Shown: positions 8,756 to 17,440 of the stretch, in pieces
Layout of the letters: the number at the start of each line of letters is the position of its first letter
How positions within the stretch are numbered: the first letter of the stretch is position 1
DNA from: Candidatus Njordarchaeum guaymasense
Lineage (GTDB): Archaea > Asgardarchaeota > Njordarchaeia > Njordarchaeales > Njordarchaeaceae
DNA: 64,000 nucleotides
NCBI GenBank assembly: GCA_030587605.1
Contig: JAUQYT010000111.1
Coordinates: 3,337 to 67,336 of the forward strand
Reading direction: 5' to 3'
Notes under the pieces: model-generated
Told to the model about the DNA's origin: nothing
What the model saw: the letters and a program-made list of their open reading frames with translations, nothing else
Database searches by the model: none
Position numbers and translations under genes: made by a program

Positions 8756-10153
8756 TTGAAAGACTTCAGAACTGAAGTCGCCGTTATTGGCTGCGGAATT
8801 GCTGGATTAACAGCGGCCAAGAGAATCGCCCGCGAAGGTGTAGATGTTGCTGTGTTCTCAAAGGCTTATGGAGCCACAGCGATGTCCACAGGGGTAGTAG
8901 ACGTTGCAAATCCCACGGTAATCAAACTTCCACTAAAAGCTCCCGAACAACTAATCCCAGAGAAATACATTAGAAGAACGAATCATCCTTACGCTCTCAT
9001 TCTCCGAAGAGAGAAACAACAAGAGGGTCACAGCGCTAAATCGGACAGGCATGGTTGCGGTGAAACCATCAGTGAAGCCGTTGCGGACTTCCTAGGTGCT
9101 ATGAAAGATGTAGGTTATCCTATGGAAGGGTCGCTTGAACACAACATGCTTCTCATCGACTCAATAGGTTCAGCTAAGTGCACTTGTCTTGCGCCCCCAA
9201 GCATAGCTAGGGGGGACCTGACGAGAATAGACAAAGGTCAAATAGTCTTCGTTGGATTCAAGGGGCACCCCGACTACGATCCTCGTCTATGTTCCCAGAA
9301 TTTCGGTCAGACTAAGAAGATTGTAGATCTGCCTACTGAGGTGGAAGAAGCTGGGGCTAAAGTGATTGATTTCCCCGATTTTGAGGGGAGGAACACTTTG
9401 CTCAGCATTGAGGTAGCGAGAAGACTCGACCGCGAAGAAGGCGTTGCAATGAAGGTAGGACGCAAGATTGGTGATCTCTCCAAGGGCAATGGAGCAACCC
9501 ATGTCTGTCTGCCCCCATGTATGGGGGTCGAGAATGTTGAAGAAAGCCTGAAGGTGATTGGTGAAGAGTCTGGTCTCATAGCATTTGAATGCGTTAACTT
9601 AGCACCGCCGTCCATCCTTGGCTTCAGACTGCAGTTAGCATTGGATGACTCAACCAGCAAATCTGGGGTAGTCGTCAGACTGCCATACGAGGTCAAAGGA
9701 TTTGAGACAGAAGAGAACAACCTAAAAAGAATGATTGCTGTCTCAGGAGAAAGAAGCTTCCACGTTAACGCCGAGCGATTTATTCTCGCAACTGGTAGCT
9801 TCATAGGCGGCGGAATAGTTGAGGAAGATGAAACAGTCAAGGAGCCACTTCTAAATTTGCAGCTCTTCGACGAGAATGATGCGCAAGTAAATAACGTATT
9901 CGTTAGAAGAATGCTTTCTAGCGAAGCTGTTCCAATCAAGGGACATCCCGTTTTCTCTATCGGAGTGAAAGTAAACGAGAACATGCAACCAGTTTCAGCC
10001 AAGGGAGCGCCCACCTACAGTAACCTCTTCGCCTGTGGAAACATACTCTCTGGTTTCAACCACACAAGCGGCGGCTGCAGACATGGAGTCGCGATAACAA
10101 CAGGCTATGTAGCTGGTGAGGAAGCATCCAAGAAGCAGACCAAAACTAGCTAG
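8756..10153 (+). CDS. glpB: Anaerobic glycerol-3-phosphate dehydrogenase subunit B
   Basis: The 465-residue flavoprotein begins with the nucleotide-binding motif VIGCGIAGLTA (about 10-20) and ends with NLFACGNILSGFNHTSGGCR, the FAD-binding C-terminal segment of GlpB. RFILATGSFIGGGI in between is also family-typical. GlpB relays electrons between the GlpA flavin and the GlpC iron-sulfur subunit. The TTG start has GGAGGAGTGA upstream. It lies 30 bases after glpA and 49 bases before glpC, in one unit. Bacterial GlpB is somewhat shorter (about 420 residues); the extra length is an insertion around residues 85-105. Confidence 0.88.
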   Translation: MKDFRTEVAVIGCGIAGLTAAKRIAREGVDVAVFSKAYGATAMSTGVVDVANPTVIKLPLKAPEQLIPEKYIRRTNHPYALILRREKQQEGHSAKSDRHGCGETISEAVADFLGAMKDVGYPMEGSLEHNMLLIDSIGSAKCTCLAPPSIARGDLTRIDKGQIVFVGFKGHPDYDPRLCSQNFGQTKKIVDLPTEVEEAGAKVIDFPDFEGRNTLLSIEVARRLDREEGVAMKVGRKIGDLSKGNGATHVCLPPCMGVENVEESLKVIGEESGLIAFECVNLAPPSILGFRLQLALDDSTSKSGVVVRLPYEVKGFETEENNLKRMIAVSGERSFHVNAERFILATGSFIGGGIVEEDETVKEPLLNLQLFDENDAQVNNVFVRRMLSSEAVPIKGHPVFSIGVKVNENMQPVSAKGAPTYSNLFACGNILSGFNHTSGGCRHGVAITTGYVAGEEASKKQTKTS

Positions 10154-10202
10154 ATGAATTGGATTAGAGAAGGAAAAGCGTTAGAGACAGAGGAGTGAAG
10201 AC

Positions 10203-11480
10203 ATGTCAGCAACAGGAAAAGAAGCAACCACTCAGGCTGCCGGCGGATACAATTTCATAAAGGAGAAAATGAAGTCGCTGAACCTACTTGAGAATCAACT
10301 TGGTGAGAAAGAGTTACTCTCACAGCTTGGCAGATGCTTGAACTGTGGCATATGCCTGTCGAGTTGTCCAGCCTTGGAGGCAACATCATTCGAGGTATTC
10401 CCTGGTCCGAGAGGCATAGCGACTACGGTTTCACGAGTGAATCCAAGTTTCTGGGACATCAGGGACCTAATCTATACATGCACCGAATGCGGTAGCTGCC
10501 AAGAGATATGCCCTGAAAAGGTCCCAGTGCCAAAAGCCGTGACTCTACTTAGAGGAAAGATATTCAGATTAAGACCAGACCTGATCCCTTCGGGACACCA
10601 GGAGATGCTCAAAAACCTTTCCCAGCACGCAACAAGTTTGCCACCTGAAGACGAAGAATTCCGGAGTGATCTTGCGGAATCAGCGATGAAAGACCTCGGT
10701 CTCCCATACAAGAAGGATGTCTACAAGGGCTCGGCTGAAGTCGTCTACTTTGCAGGCTGCATATCAACCCACAGAGCACCAGAGATTAGGGAGAGTGGCA
10801 AACTTATTCTAGACAAGCTTGGGGTCAATTTCACGCTTCTGAAAGACGTAGGGTGTTGCGGTCTCCCCGCATCCCTCATTGGGGACACGGAACTCGCGGA
10901 TAAGCTAGTTACGTCGGTATTCGATAAAGTGAGACAAGTTGGAGCGAAAACCGTCATAGCGACATGCTCAGGGTGCGCTAACACACTACAAGCGTATGTG
11001 AACAGGATGGGAGACAACGCTGGTATACAGGTGAAACACCTTGCTGAATACTTAGTTGAAGACGTAGGCATTGAGAAGGTTTCAAACCTCGCCAAGTCGA
11101 AAGAAAGCAAGAAGAAATCAAAAGGTACAGAGAACATTGCAATCCACTCAGCTTGCCACCTAAGCAGGCACCTAAGCAGACGCATCCAAGACTACGTAAT
11201 TCAACTCGCTGAGGCACTCCCTGGGGTCCAAGTAACCACTTCAAACACGCGTCAGAGGTGCTGCGGAGCCGGAGGCCTACTCAGCATATTCAAGCCCGAC
11301 GTATCCAACAAGATCACAAGCGCAAGGCTACAGGAGATCCTCGAACAAGGAAAGAAACCCGAAAAGATCGTGGCTCCATGCCCGACGTGTGTAATTCAGA
11401 TGAATCAAGGAGTCTCCAACTCAGCACCAGAAATAAAGGTCGAAGATTTCGCCGTCCTCTTGGCGAGGAAGATTGTCTAA
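10203..11480 (+). CDS. glpC: Anaerobic glycerol-3-phosphate dehydrogenase iron-sulfur subunit C
   Basis: The 425-residue protein has two [4Fe-4S] motifs, with cysteines 45/48/51/55 and 93/96/99/103, followed by two CCG domains (GCCGLPAS near 218 and RCCGAGGL near 352). This is the GlpC/HdrD layout that passes electrons from GlpAB to a membrane quinone or a thiol/disulfide carrier. A basic linker near 300 (KSKESKKKSKG) separates the CCG domains. There is no clear transmembrane helix. The ATG start has GAGGAGTG upstream. The last gene of the glpABC unit; the next gene has its own TATA box. Confidence 0.88.
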   Translation: MSATGKEATTQAAGGYNFIKEKMKSLNLLENQLGEKELLSQLGRCLNCGICLSSCPALEATSFEVFPGPRGIATTVSRVNPSFWDIRDLIYTCTECGSCQEICPEKVPVPKAVTLLRGKIFRLRPDLIPSGHQEMLKNLSQHATSLPPEDEEFRSDLAESAMKDLGLPYKKDVYKGSAEVVYFAGCISTHRAPEIRESGKLILDKLGVNFTLLKDVGCCGLPASLIGDTELADKLVTSVFDKVRQVGAKTVIATCSGCANTLQAYVNRMGDNAGIQVKHLAEYLVEDVGIEKVSNLAKSKESKKKSKGTENIAIHSACHLSRHLSRRIQDYVIQLAEALPGVQVTTSNTRQRCCGAGGLLSIFKPDVSNKITSARLQEILEQGKKPEKIVAPCPTCVIQMNQGVSNSAPEIKVEDFAVLLARKIV

Positions 11481-11488
11481 GGCGTTGA

Positions 11489-11497
11489 TTATATAAA
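11489..11497 (+). promoter_or_regulatory. TATA box for the FAD oxidase unit
   Basis: TTATATAAA eight bases after the glpC stop is a near-ideal archaeal TATA box, about 85 bases before the next start. The FAD oxidase and its iron-sulfur partner therefore form a separate transcription unit. Confidence 0.55.
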
Positions 11498-11580
11498 ACC
11501 TCAAAAGCAAAAATCTACGAAATGAAGAATGAAATTCTCAAACTCATAACTTGCATGCACGTGATAGGAGAGCATGAGAC

Positions 11581-13008
11581 TTGGGCGCTGGCAGAATCGC
11601 GGCAGAAAAACTTGCGGGAATCAAGCGCGCCTTGACCAACATCCTCGGAGAAAAGAACGTTACCGATTCCGAGTTCGACAAGATTTCATACTCAAAGGAC
11701 ACTTGGCCTCTCAGATTGATGGAAATAAAAAGAGGAGTCACCGAACCTTTCCCAGATCTAATAGTCTGGCCCGAATCAGTGGAGCAAGTCGCAAAGATAG
11801 TTAGACTCGCTAACGAAGAGAAGATCCCACTGATACCATATGGTGGCGGCGCAGGCGTAACGGGTGGAACCATCCCTATCTATGGCGGAATAATCGTCGA
11901 CCTAAAGAAACTCGACAAGATCGTTGAGCTCGACGAGAAGTCTGCGACAGTCACCGTCCAAGCAGGAGTCATAGGCCAGGATCTAGAGAACTATTTGAAC
12001 AAACGAGGCTACACGTTTCCACATCAACCCGCCTCCATGTATTGCTCATCAGTCGGTGGCTTCGTTGCCACCCGCTCAGCTGGAACCTTCTCATCCAAGT
12101 ACGGTCGCGTAGAAGACATGGTTGTCTGCCTTGAAGCGATACTACCGACCGGTGAAGTAATCCGCACAAGGAAAGCTCCAAAGTCCTCAACAGGTCCGAA
12201 TCTGAATCAAATCCTCATAGGCGCTGAAGGGACACTGGGAATCATAACGGAGATCACTTTCAAGGTAATGCCAATACCCGAAGAGCGAAGGTTTAAGGGC
12301 TTCATATTCCCGACTCTGCACAGTGGACTCGAAGCGGTTAGAAAACTCTACCGAAATAACGTTGTTCCATGCCTTATCAGACTCTACGATGAAACAGATG
12401 CGATGCTCGTGCTAGGAATGGTGAAGATCCCAAGGAAACACTGCTTCCTCATTCTCACGTTTGAAGGACGCAAGGAAATTGTCGACGTCGAGGAGAAAGT
12501 CGCCGCAAAGATCTGCGAGGAAGAAGGAGGCAAGGACGTAGGACGAGAAGAAGCCGAAAAATGGTGGGGTAAGAGATACAACATGTACTACCCCAACCCC
12601 GTTTACGCAAAGATGCACATGCTAGCAGACACAATAGACGTAGGAGCAACCTTCGACAAACTTGAGGACCTGTATAACTCTGTAAAGAAAGCCGTTGAGA
12701 AAAGTGGACGAGTCCAAGCTATGGCTCACTTCTCCCACTTCTACCCAGAAGGAGGCTCCATATACATGATATTCGTCCTCACTGAGCCCGACGACCTTCG
12801 AGCCGAAGAAATCTACAAGAAATGCTGGGATGAAGGTCTGAAGACGGCGATCGAAGTCGGAGGAACAATGAGCCACCACCACAGCATAGGACTACTGAAA
12901 GGAAAATGGCTGAAAGAGGAACTCGGCTCCTCATACCAAGTCCTGAAGACACTGAAGAAAGCACTAGACCCGAACAACATAATGAACCCAGGAAAACTCG
13001 GTCTATGA
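11581..13008 (+). CDS. FAD-linked oxidase, alkyl-DHAP synthase-like / GlcD family
   Basis: The 475-residue protein has the FAD_binding_4 fold, with PYGGGAGVTGG (about 85-95) and LIGAEGTLGIITE near 215, and an FAD-oxidase C-terminal domain. Several stretches look more like alkyl-dihydroxyacetonephosphate synthase than glycolate or lactate dehydrogenase: SSVGGFVATRSAGTFSSKYG, and above all the histidine triplet in GTMSHHHSIG (H432-434), where GlcD/Dld proteins have GEHGIG. Alkyl-DHAP synthase swaps the acyl chain of acyl-DHAP for an alkyl ether. The iron-sulfur gene directly downstream argues instead for a redox dehydrogenase of the GlcDF type. Start is TTG at 11581 with AGGAGAGC upstream. Function between these two options is unresolved. 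Confidence 0.78.
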   Translation: MGAGRIAAEKLAGIKRALTNILGEKNVTDSEFDKISYSKDTWPLRLMEIKRGVTEPFPDLIVWPESVEQVAKIVRLANEEKIPLIPYGGGAGVTGGTIPIYGGIIVDLKKLDKIVELDEKSATVTVQAGVIGQDLENYLNKRGYTFPHQPASMYCSSVGGFVATRSAGTFSSKYGRVEDMVVCLEAILPTGEVIRTRKAPKSSTGPNLNQILIGAEGTLGIITEITFKVMPIPEERRFKGFIFPTLHSGLEAVRKLYRNNVVPCLIRLYDETDAMLVLGMVKIPRKHCFLILTFEGRKEIVDVEEKVAAKICEEEGGKDVGREEAEKWWGKRYNMYYPNPVYAKMHMLADTIDVGATFDKLEDLYNSVKKAVEKSGRVQAMAHFSHFYPEGGSIYMIFVLTEPDDLRAEEIYKKCWDEGLKTAIEVGGTMSHHHSIGLLKGKWLKEELGSSYQVLKTLKKALDPNNIMNPGKLGL

Positions 13009-13032
13009 AAGAAAAGGGAGGATTATCTAACC

Positions 13033-14172
13033 ATGGCAACTATTCAGAGAGACACGCTTTTCGACGCCAAGATGTGTACAGGCTGCTTCAAGATGTGCCG
13101 ATTCGTATGCCCAACAGCAATAGTAACCAAGAATGAGTCAATCACACCATACGGGCGAAGCACCGCCTATCATCTCGCATCAATAAAGAAGGCTCCGTAC
13201 TCGCCTAAGGCAGTCGAATCTCTCTACCAATGCGCGACGTGTGGCCTCTGCAAAACCTGGTGCAAACCAGAAGTAGACGTCGCCAACATAGTTGAAATAG
13301 CAAGAAAAGGAATCAGTCAGAAAGGATTAGCACCACAAAGCGTAACCAAGCTCAACGAAGTCACTCAATCCAACTTCAACCCATACGGCGAACCCAGCAA
13401 CAAAAGATTCTCCAAGATCAAGATAGGCGATGTAAAGAAGGGCGGCAAGGCTGAAACCCTGTATTTCGTGGGTTGCACAACCTCCTATCGACATGCTGAG
13501 ATCGCCAACGCGATTGTAAACGTGATGAAACTAGTAGGGGAAAACCCAACAGTCTTGGGTGACTCGGAGCGTTGTTGCGGTTCACCTCTAATAAGGCTAG
13601 GACTTGAGGAACAAGCCAAGAAGCTCTTAGCGCACAACTCTGAAGCCATCAACAAGCTAAACTCCAGCACCATAGTGACGGGCTGTCCAGGCTGCCACAG
13701 GACCCTGAAAGAGGACTACCCCAGGTTAGGCTTCAAGCTGGACGCCAAAGTCATGCACTTTACTGAGTACCTGGACTCAATGGGTAAAAGCATCCCGCGG
13801 GTAGAACTAGGAAGAAAAGTGACATACCACGACCCGTGCCACCTCGGAAGACACAGCAACATCTACAACCAACCAAGAAACATCCTAAACCAGATTCAAG
13901 GACTGAGACTTGTTGAGATGGACTGGAACCAGAAGAACAGCAACTGCTGCGGAAGCGGCGGAGGTCTAAGGACGACTAACTCCAGCATCGCCGAGACAGT
14001 CGGACTAAAGCGCTTAGGAGAAGCCTACGAAACTGGGGCCGGGCTAATTGCAACCGCATGCCCATTCTGCAAAGATCAATTGACTGAACTACAGGGCAAG
14101 AGTGTACAGGGTAACAGAAGACTGCCAATTCTTGATATCGCAGAGATCATAGGTGGAACCCTAACCACGTAG
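13033..14172 (+). CDS. HdrD/GlpC-like iron-sulfur protein with CCG domains
   Basis: The 379-residue protein has two N-terminal cysteine motifs. The first, C15/C18/C22/C26, has the unusual C-x2-C-x3-C-x3-C spacing; the second, C67/C70/C73/C77, is regular. Two CCG domains follow, with ERCCGSPL near 180 and NCCGSGGGL near 310. Such proteins accept electrons from flavoproteins and deliver them to quinones or disulfides. It starts 24 bases after the FAD oxidase and is surely its partner, analogous to GlcD-GlcF or to the GlpAB-GlpC pair next door. ATG at 13033 is preceded by GGGAGGA, about eight bases upstream. Confidence 0.85.
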   Translation: MATIQRDTLFDAKMCTGCFKMCRFVCPTAIVTKNESITPYGRSTAYHLASIKKAPYSPKAVESLYQCATCGLCKTWCKPEVDVANIVEIARKGISQKGLAPQSVTKLNEVTQSNFNPYGEPSNKRFSKIKIGDVKKGGKAETLYFVGCTTSYRHAEIANAIVNVMKLVGENPTVLGDSERCCGSPLIRLGLEEQAKKLLAHNSEAINKLNSSTIVTGCPGCHRTLKEDYPRLGFKLDAKVMHFTEYLDSMGKSIPRVELGRKVTYHDPCHLGRHSNIYNQPRNILNQIQGLRLVEMDWNQKNSNCCGSGGGLRTTNSSIAETVGLKRLGEAYETGAGLIATACPFCKDQLTELQGKSVQGNRRLPILDIAEIIGGTLTT

Positions 14173-14249
14173 TACCCGTAAGCTCGATTTTTCTCGCGAG
14201 TTTCATACAAGTCACTTGATTCATTATTCTCCTGCCTTCTGCGCCTCTG

Positions 14250-14291
14250 AGCGATAAACATAAAAGGAAAACGATTTCATCTAGTGATTGA
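14250..14291 (+). repeat. 42-bp direct repeat, copy 1 (promoter/leader)
   Basis: This 42-base stretch is identical, base for base, to 24336-24377, about 10.1 kb away. It contains a TATA-like ATAAACATAAAAGG and runs into the leader of the RING-like membrane gene. In both places the gene starts at a TTG 31-32 bases after the repeat, with an AAAGGAGA ribosome site. The two genes share C-terminal domains, so promoter and gene are probably paralogous or kept alike by gene conversion. Confidence 0.9.
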
Positions 14292-14322
14292 AGAGAAGGT
14301 ATTACTGAAAGGAGAACTAGCC

Positions 14323-14928
14323 TTGAAAGTTATCATTGCCTACACTAGTTCTTTTGACCTAGCTTGGATCCCCATCATAATTGTTGGCGCAGTCTTGTTC
14401 GTTTACTTGCTGTCAAAGATGCTTGTTAAATTCGAAGATGAGAGCGGTACTGAGGATGTAGATGCCAGGCGATATGATGATGTCGAAGTCTTAACGGAGC
14501 CTGAGACCGAATCTGAAACCGATCAAGAGGAAGCAGCCGAACTGCATGAACATATTGTTCCTAAGCCTTATTCGAATTCATGTCCGTATTGTGGTGTCAA
14601 TCTCACGCGTACGGATGCATCATTCTGCTGGAATTGCGGTGCAAGTCTAGGACAAGCCTCAGAGCCAGTTGTTGTAGGAGGCGGAAAAAAGAAGCCTGTG
14701 AGGACGATTGGGAAGTGTATGGTCTGCAACCTGAAAGTTGAGACGGATGACACAGCCTTATGGTGCCCCCACTGTGGGAACGTTGCGCACAAAACTCACA
14801 TGCTTGAGTGGCTACACGTAAAAGACTACTGCCCGACATGCCGCAAGCACTTGGAGGAAAGTGACCTAAAGGATCAACCTACGAAGCGCGCGCCTCGAAA
14901 ACACATATCTCTGAAACGTCAACCTTAG
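14323..14928 (+). CDS. Single-pass membrane protein with double zinc ribbon and RING-like domain
   Basis: I choose TTG at 14323 (LKVIIAYTS...) because AAAGGAGA stands eight bases before it; a GTG at 14284 lies inside the duplicated leader. The 201-residue product has one transmembrane segment (about 14-32), an acidic cytoplasmic linker, a zinc ribbon (CPYC at 87, CWNC) and a C-terminal cross-brace-like zinc domain (132-173). The latter has spacing C-x2-C-x12-C-x2-C-x4-H-x2-H-x10-C-x2-C and the HMLEWLHVKDYCPTCR stretch typical of RING-H2/PHD-type fingers. RING domains recruit ubiquitin-conjugating enzymes, but no E2-like gene is visible here. A second copy of the tail is in the protein at 24410. 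Substrate and function are unknown. Confidence 0.82.
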   Translation: MKVIIAYTSSFDLAWIPIIIVGAVLFVYLLSKMLVKFEDESGTEDVDARRYDDVEVLTEPETESETDQEEAAELHEHIVPKPYSNSCPYCGVNLTRTDASFCWNCGASLGQASEPVVVGGGKKKPVRTIGKCMVCNLKVETDDTALWCPHCGNVAHKTHMLEWLHVKDYCPTCRKHLEESDLKDQPTKRAPRKHISLKRQP

Positions 14929-14979
14929 CGTGTCGTCTTCTTGCCAACGTTCAGATTATTCACCTTTAGTCGGTCGACG

Positions 14980-16089
14980 CTAATGCTGGCCTCCGCCGGC
15001 GATCAGAATCGCCTTGGCAAAGTCAGTTGGGGTCGTGCCAGGCGATTCGATTCTGTTCTCTTCATAGAATCTTGCAGTGACGTTTGTCAGAGTTTTTTCG
15101 TCAAGTTTAATGCCAACAAGTGTCCTCTCTAACTTGCGGATCTCTGTTGAGGGGATAAATGTGAAGTCTCCGCTGATCAATATGTCGTTAACCTTGCCTT
15201 CAACGAACTCTGCAGTGACCCTTATGAGTCCACCAGGAGACTTGTAGACACCCTGCCCGATAATGGAACGTCCACTGACCTTCACTATCCTTGCTTGAGA
15301 CAGAGTTGGGTGCCTATCACTATTCTCATAAGTCCATTTCTCTGAAAGATACTTTTCTCTCATCAGCTTATCTAGCAGTCTCCTTTCTTCTTGAGTGAGA
15401 GGTTCGCTAATGAATTTGACTCCAATTGTTTCCTCAAAGTTTTTCACGAGCAGTTCCTTGACTTTCTGGTGTTCTGGGATCCATCCTAGCTCGCGCTTTA
15501 AAGTTGTGACTCTCTCTCTGAGAGACTTGGTTAGCTTGTCTCTGAACTTCTCGTCTGGAGCCCTCAGTATCTTAGTCATCTCGTCGTAGTTGAAGTCGAG
15601 GATAATGTTGCCAGTCAGAATGGCGATGCCGTCAACCTCGCCTGCGCCATTGCCTGATATCTTTCTACCTTCCACTTCAATGTCATTCACAGGCTTGTAG
15701 ACTGCAGGGACTCCGAGCTCTCTGCAAGTCTTGGTAGGTGCATCCAACATTTTCCGGAAGATAGCTTCAATGTCAACAGGTATTACCTTTCCGCCTCTCC
15801 GACCTATGATCTGATAAAAGACTTGATTTGAATCTAGGTAAACTGCTCCCCCGCCGAGAATTCTTCTAACGACAGGCGTCTTCTTCCTCTCGCAGTAGTC
15901 GACATCTACTTCTTTTTCAACTTCCTGAAAGTAGCCCACACACACAAGAGGGGATCTCGGCCAGCATATGATCAGTGTATCGGGAACGGCTCCTTTGCTC
16001 CTAGCTATCGCCGTGGCTTCATAAACAGCCTGCGTAGCCACAGGTTCAATACCACCTAGCTCAACAAGTCTCCAAGTTTGATCAACCAT
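14980..16089 (-). CDS. lplA: Lipoate-protein ligase A family protein
   Basis: The product of about 369 residues has the biotin/lipoate ligase fold. RRILGGGAVYLD and NDIEVEGRKISGNGAGE are the lipoate and ATP binding motifs of LplA. A long C-terminal part (from about 250) containing SGRSIIGQGVYKSPGGLIRV corresponds to the accessory domain that many archaea encode separately. The enzyme should attach lipoate to glycine-cleavage H protein or 2-oxoacid dehydrogenases. Start is taken at ATG 16089 with GGTGG six bases upstream; TTG at 16101 is an alternative. Octanoyl transferase activity cannot be excluded from sequence. Confidence 0.85.
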   Translation of the reverse strand: MVDQTWRLVELGGIEPVATQAVYEATAIARSKGAVPDTLIICWPRSPLVCVGYFQEVEKEVDVDYCERKKTPVVRRILGGGAVYLDSNQVFYQIIGRRGGKVIPVDIEAIFRKMLDAPTKTCRELGVPAVYKPVNDIEVEGRKISGNGAGEVDGIAILTGNIILDFNYDEMTKILRAPDEKFRDKLTKSLRERVTTLKRELGWIPEHQKVKELLVKNFEETIGVKFISEPLTQEERRLLDKLMREKYLSEKWTYENSDRHPTLSQARIVKVSGRSIIGQGVYKSPGGLIRVTAEFVEGKVNDILISGDFTFIPSTEIRKLERTLVGIKLDEKTLTNVTARFYEENRIESPGTTPTDFAKAILIAGGGQH

Positions 16090-16323
16090 CGCAACCACCA
16101 ACTTCCGATCTTGATGTAGGAGCTATTGGTAGAGAATACCTTCACATTCGGTATTTATCCCTTTCGAGCGAGTAAGAAAAAGACAAGCTAAGATGAAGAA
16201 AAAAGTTCTCGGGTAGGTAGTCAAACGAGTGATGTGAACAACATCTTTTAAGGAACATAAATCCAGTTATTCTATACACAAACACTGAATTCATTAGACA
16301 GCAACTTTGACATAGGAAGTTGC

Positions 16324-16698
16324 GTGGAACAATCAGTGTTTGTTAACTCTAGCAAGAGCGTGTGCAACACTAGGAAACTAGTGATATCATATATTGGAGG
16401 CCAATCTATACCAATGACTAACGAGATATTCATAGTAAAGCCCTGTTCAACAAGAGCAGCTTTTGAGGGCGTCCTAAAGCGTCAGGCCAAGCTAAACCTC
16501 ACAGACTATTCAAAAAGACTTCGAGACAAGGGTTATGAGTTGATAGCTATAACAGACTACGTTATAGTGGCTAAGAGAGACTACGAGTTCACCATTTTCC
16601 CCTCAGGGAAAGTCCTTGTCAAGGATATAGACGACCCTGACTTGGCAAAAAAGTTACTTCAGAGACTCTACGGAGACCTCAACTTGTATGAACGCTAA
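16324..16698 (+). CDS. Small hypothetical protein upstream of a ThiI-like gene
   Basis: A protein of 124 residues from GTG at 16324, or 94 from ATG at 16414 (MTNEIFIVKP), which has GGAGG about 13 bases upstream. The C-terminal half alternates strands and helices and contains EFTIFPSGKVLVKDI followed by a helix with two basic residues. This faintly recalls one repeat of a TBP-like or Pcc1-like fold; that is a guess. It overlaps the start of the ThiI-like gene by 11 bases, so the two are translated together. It may supply the substrate-binding part that the ThiI-like protein lacks. Confidence 0.6.
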   Translation: MEQSVFVNSSKSVCNTRKLVISYIGGQSIPMTNEIFIVKPCSTRAAFEGVLKRQAKLNLTDYSKRLRDKGYELIAITDYVIVAKRDYEFTIFPSGKVLVKDIDDPDLAKKLLQRLYGDLNLYER

Positions 16699-17326
16699 AG
16701 TTCTGTGTCTGGTTTCTGGTGGCATCGACTCAGCTGTTGCCTGCTACATGATGATCAAGAGAGGATTCGAGGTAGCAATACTTCATCTCAGTAATTGGCC
16801 TTACTCAGACAAGAAAAATATTACGAAGGTTGAAACTCTAGCAAAGTTGCTAAAGGAATACTATGGGAAACCATTGAAACTCTACGTAGCGAGTCACGGC
16901 GGCAACCAGACTGAAATAATGAGAAATTGTGATAGGCACCTCACCTGCGTACTCTGTCGAAGATTCATGTATAGGACAGCCGAGCAGATTGCGGCGAAGG
17001 AAGAGTGCCAGGCCATAGTAACTGGGGAGGCTATTGGCCAGGTTGCTAGTCAAACTCTCAAGAATTTACGAGCGATCAGTTCAGCAGTGGAGGTACCAAT
17101 TCTTCGCCCATTGATAGGCTTAGATAAAGAGGAGATAATGAACATAGCAAGAAAGATAGGAACCTATGATATCTCAACCTCACCAGGGCTGTGCTGCACC
17201 GCAGTCCCGAATAAACCCTCAACAGCAGCAAAACCTGAGAGAGTAGCCAAGGAAGAAGAGAAACTCGATGTTGATGGAATGATCAAGAGGACTCTCGAAA
17301 CAGTCGAGCTAAGGCTTATCTCATAG
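16688..17326 (+). CDS. ThiI-like PP-loop tRNA thiolation ATPase without THUMP domain
   Basis: The 212-residue product carries the PP-loop SGGIDSAVA (about 9-17), the CVLCRRFMYRTAEQIA segment and TGEAIGQVASQTLKNL, all diagnostic of the ThiI adenylation domain that makes 4-thiouridine in tRNA. The N-terminal ferredoxin-like and THUMP domains of full ThiI (about 170 residues) are absent, as is a rhodanese domain. The small gene in front, which overlaps it, may replace the missing tRNA-binding part. A MoaD-like sulfur-carrier candidate follows after 114 bases. ATG at 16688 is used. Confidence 0.82.
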   Translation: MNAKVLCLVSGGIDSAVACYMMIKRGFEVAILHLSNWPYSDKKNITKVETLAKLLKEYYGKPLKLYVASHGGNQTEIMRNCDRHLTCVLCRRFMYRTAEQIAAKEECQAIVTGEAIGQVASQTLKNLRAISSAVEVPILRPLIGLDKEEIMNIARKIGTYDISTSPGLCCTAVPNKPSTAAKPERVAKEEEKLDVDGMIKRTLETVELRLIS

Positions 17327-17440
17327 TTAAGCATGAATATTGTATCATAGTGGAATTGGGGTTACGGAAAGTCATAGCACTTATCTCGGTAGAACATGCA
17401 ACATGCCATCAGCGAATAGCAGTCAAAGAGGGATGGAACA

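Noticed and set aside
9307..10014. A 235-codon minus-strand frame
   Set aside because: Antisense to glpB, which has clear FAD motifs; composition is that of a mirror frame.
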